Source of the DNA: Myxococcus landrumus
Lineage (GTDB): Bacteria; Myxococcota; Myxococcia; Myxococcales; Myxococcaceae
Length of the DNA stretch: 64,000 nt
Reading direction: 5' to 3'
Assembly: GCF_017301635.1 (NCBI RefSeq)
Contig: NZ_CP071091.1
Location: 401,001-465,000, forward strand
Shown: positions 63,701-64,000 of the stretch, piece by piece
Layout: the number at the start of each line of letters is the position of its first letter
Numbering within the stretch: position 1 is the first letter of the stretch
The notes under the pieces: model-generated
Seen by the model: the letters and a program-made list of their open reading frames with translations, nothing else
What the model was told of the DNA's origin: nothing
The model's database searches: none
Made by a program: the position numbers and the translations under genes

Positions 63701-64000
63701 GAGGCGGGCAAGTCCTGGTCCACCTTCGGGCTGGGGATGCTCACGCCGGAGTCGGGGCTCGCCGCGCTCGACGCCATCCTGGGCGCGGACACTCCCCAGC
63801 TCATCGTGGCCGCGACGGGGCGCGGAGCGGTGCGGGAGTCTCTTCCTCCCTTCTTCGAGGTGTTGGGGGCTCGTCGCGTGGCGCCTGTGGGAGCGACGCC
63901 CGCCGCGGGTGGCCTCGTGGACGGCACGACGCGAGAGGGCCGTGCGCGCCTGCTCGCGCTCGTCCAACGGAAGACCGCCGAGGTGCTCGGGCTGGCTCCG
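57728..64000 (+). CDS. Type I polyketide synthase, ACP-KS-AT-AT-DH-KR-(ACP), truncated by window end
   Basis: An open frame of 2091 codons running off the window. N-terminal ACP (Ser 43 in GVESLTALKL). KS (about 100-520) with DTACSSSL (Cys about 254), HGTGTPLGD and KTNIGHLEAAAG, all intact. AT1 (about 532-850) with VGYSVGEW and DFCAH; AT2 (about 952-1250) with VGHSVGEV and DYAFH. DH (about 1320-1580) with DHRLYGTVVVAGA, where the usual Pro of HxxxGxxxxP is Ala, and partner Asp in HPGLLDSC. KR (about 1806-1990) with VTGGWGGLG, LDD (B-type) and Ser/Tyr/Asn in SSISAV and GYAAAN. A second ACP begins at the end. A tandem AT after an N-terminal ACP looks like a combined loading plus first extension module. 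AT1 probably loads the starter; AT2 the extender (malonyl-leaning, uncertain). Confidence 0.92.
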   Translation, partial: MDMDACRAGELREWLVARISSLLGISAHEVTPATSFFQQGVESLTALKLVTSLSQWLGKPLPPTLLWEYPTLEELVAHLSRGEGPVARSAPRPLEPGADEPMALVGLACRFPSAPDARAFWSVLEAGADCVTPPPRAREGLHLEGAFLADVEHFDADFFGISPREAGQMDPQQRLLLELSWEALEDAGLSPRTLRGSRTGVFTGLVWRDYADLQSLQGASPLLHTCTGHAGSIAANRVSYFLGLEGPSLAIDTACSSSLVALHEACRSLRAGESTLALVGGVQLNLSPRTYSAVSAFGALAPDGRCKTFDARANGYGRGEGAGVVVLKPLSRALVDGDSIYCLIRGSAVNNDGASNGLTAPSPKAQERLLRDAYASAGIDPSQVQYVELHGTGTPLGDPIEARALGAVLGDSRAPERPLRVGSVKTNIGHLEAAAGVAGLIKVALAIRHQRLPPSIHFEQPNPHIPFKALRLEMQTGLTSWPRPESPALAGISSFGFGGTNCHVIVEEHRLPPRPEVVRAPRPERAEPPKVAFVFAGAGAAWWGMGRELMGTEPVFRARFEACDAVFQPLGGWSLVEALFAPRARAGFERGEVQLPLVLAFQLSLVALWRERGIEPDAVVGYSVGEWAAAHVAGILSLEEVFALAHHYIQVQRGVSGDVGMGVVGLPANDVSERLGSFAGRIAIASENSPVSTGLGGERAALQEFTARLAAEEVFARTVEIDFCAHIPQVEPLQQRFVDACPELKPLPGRIPMMSTVTGGFVDGLSLGPSYWADNFRQPVRFASAVKALLESGHEVFLDVNPHPLHARSIEENLGDLRGRVEVIASLRRGEPSSDTLHRALTALVERGCGARAPGASDEGPAELFVLSAKTEPALLEQARRTAGWLREEHGASLSDVCLTSGLRRDHHEHRLSLVASSRRALAEGLEAFARKEPLGLPWGQGTIRPGEARPVGFVFSGQGSFPLGESARLWNEEPCFRASFERCEKAFRAETGASLLPLLQAERVGSGPPRTEVEQPLLFAFQVSLAALWSEWGIRPDAVVGHSVGEVTAAHVAGALSLDEAMALVVARGRLMGRIAGRGAMATVSASVEVLEPLIAAHGGSLEIAGVNGPVDVVVSGTHASLESLRDSLQQRGLRVRLLNVDYAFHCAQLDEHLDALDDCTRTLRPKALSIPLYSTVSGGRISGMELGAAHWRANIRRRVLFSPAVRAMLVDGVRTFVELAPHPVLSQPLSRTLESSGIEGTTGLFSTRRDRPPRTTLLAALGTLHTLGREPAWKGLFPQGGRRAALPTYAWQRERHWFDAARSRRMLDRRADTPAGEVVFESRLRAGDEGLLGDHRLYGTVVVAGAFMVGMVLDAARELWGAAACSVRDVSFLSSIVLADSEERVFQVAITAGGDFRVSTRLAREDSDWSLHAEGRLVREEASTTSSTSEDASVIEARLQAVASIERFHEGIAQQGLGLGPRFRWLEALFHGEREAFGRLRPPQPGDDVGAYRLHPGLLDSCFQVLGAVAGFASIEGLAFVPMGIQHFALHGEGLPRFCHLVLRSGSGAADETSKVDLRMFDVSGGLVAEVTGLAIRRAPREVILRRDGARPTLSLRVEWRAQPLAPATSPTSWVILADQGGWAARLARELVSQGGRAEVLGPDAVATGLGARLDALAPAALGVADLRGLDVSAPLDLLQRGTELVRLLVSRGESRPPRLVVVTRGAQATGAEAKDAPLSPELATVWGLGHVVALEHPELRCVRVDLDPTEGSEDLARLAAELLSPGEEDRIAFRAGARLVARLARTRLPSGVAPVRFSESATYLVTGGWGGLGLEVARWMVDRGARHVLLMGRSEPGLAALERIESLRATGAQVVIARGDVAEGEDVARVLETCRASMPPLRGVVHAAGVLDDGLLTHQSRERMARVLAPKVQGALNLHLETLSSPLDFFVFFSSISAVMGSAGQVGYAAANAYLDTLAHQRRARGLKATSINWGPWAEVGMAARLPEEAGKSWSTFGLGMLTPESGLAALDAILGADTPQLIVAATGRGAVRESLPPFFEVLGARRVAPVGATPAAGGLVDGTTREGRARLLALVQRKTAEVLGLAP

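Noticed and set aside
60479-63967. A 1162-codon minus-strand ORF opposite the PKS
   Set aside because: Antisense shadow; no domain signature, and the plus frame holds intact AT, DH and KR motifs.

Overview
The window is high-GC DNA (roughly 70 percent by eye) packed with long antisense shadow ORFs. Its gene set is typical of a myxobacterium of the Myxococcus/Corallococcus/Cystobacter kind: a Ser/Thr-kinase/AAA/GAF/histidine-kinase giant, a two-domain adenylyl cyclase fused to an ATPase, and large NRPS and PKS genes. The assignment rests on gene style and base composition, not on a database search.

Layout. 1-18070: an amino-acid-oxidase-like flavoprotein, a small exported protein, a TPR protein, the 1904-residue kinase hybrid, a Cys-rich mini-protein, a LOG-family protein, a small membrane protein, the soluble-adenylyl-cyclase-like protein, a YceI protein, an endonuclease/exonuclease/phosphatase-type lipoprotein and a 46-residue membrane peptide. 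18123-23572 (minus): a tightly overlapping five-gene operon, transcribed sigma-like factor > HTH protein > ImmA/IrrE metalloprotease > NurA-like protein > HerA-like ATPase. It looks like a protease-switched DNA repair or defence module. 23842-26949: a GNAT/acyl-amino-acid-synthase-like enzyme, a heme-oxygenase-fold iron enzyme, a DUF3892 protein and a LuxR-type regulator. 27153-33767: a complete four-gene Wadjet (JetABCD) anti-plasmid SMC system, joined by ATGA overlaps and followed by enolase.

36398-50234: a natural-product locus. An ornithine-cyclodeaminase-family enzyme precedes a three-module NRPS (C-A-T x3, then TE). Its A-domain codes read as valine-like, then proline/pipecolate-like twice. 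Next come a LysW-type amino-group carrier protein with the EDWGE C terminus and, 13 bp later, an HK97-fold capsid-like protein of the family 3 (natural-product) encapsulin kind. A convergent SAM methyltransferase closes the segment. The carrier/encapsulin pair next to an NRPS is the most unusual part of the window.

50367-57068 (minus): housekeeping genes, namely a fatty-acid-oxidation pair (hydratase/dehydrogenase and thiolase), a small membrane protein, folD and ahcY. An SAH riboswitch lies upstream of ahcY. 57728-64000 (plus, runs off the end): the first PKS gene of another cluster, ACP-KS-AT-AT-DH-KR-(ACP), with tandem acyltransferases.
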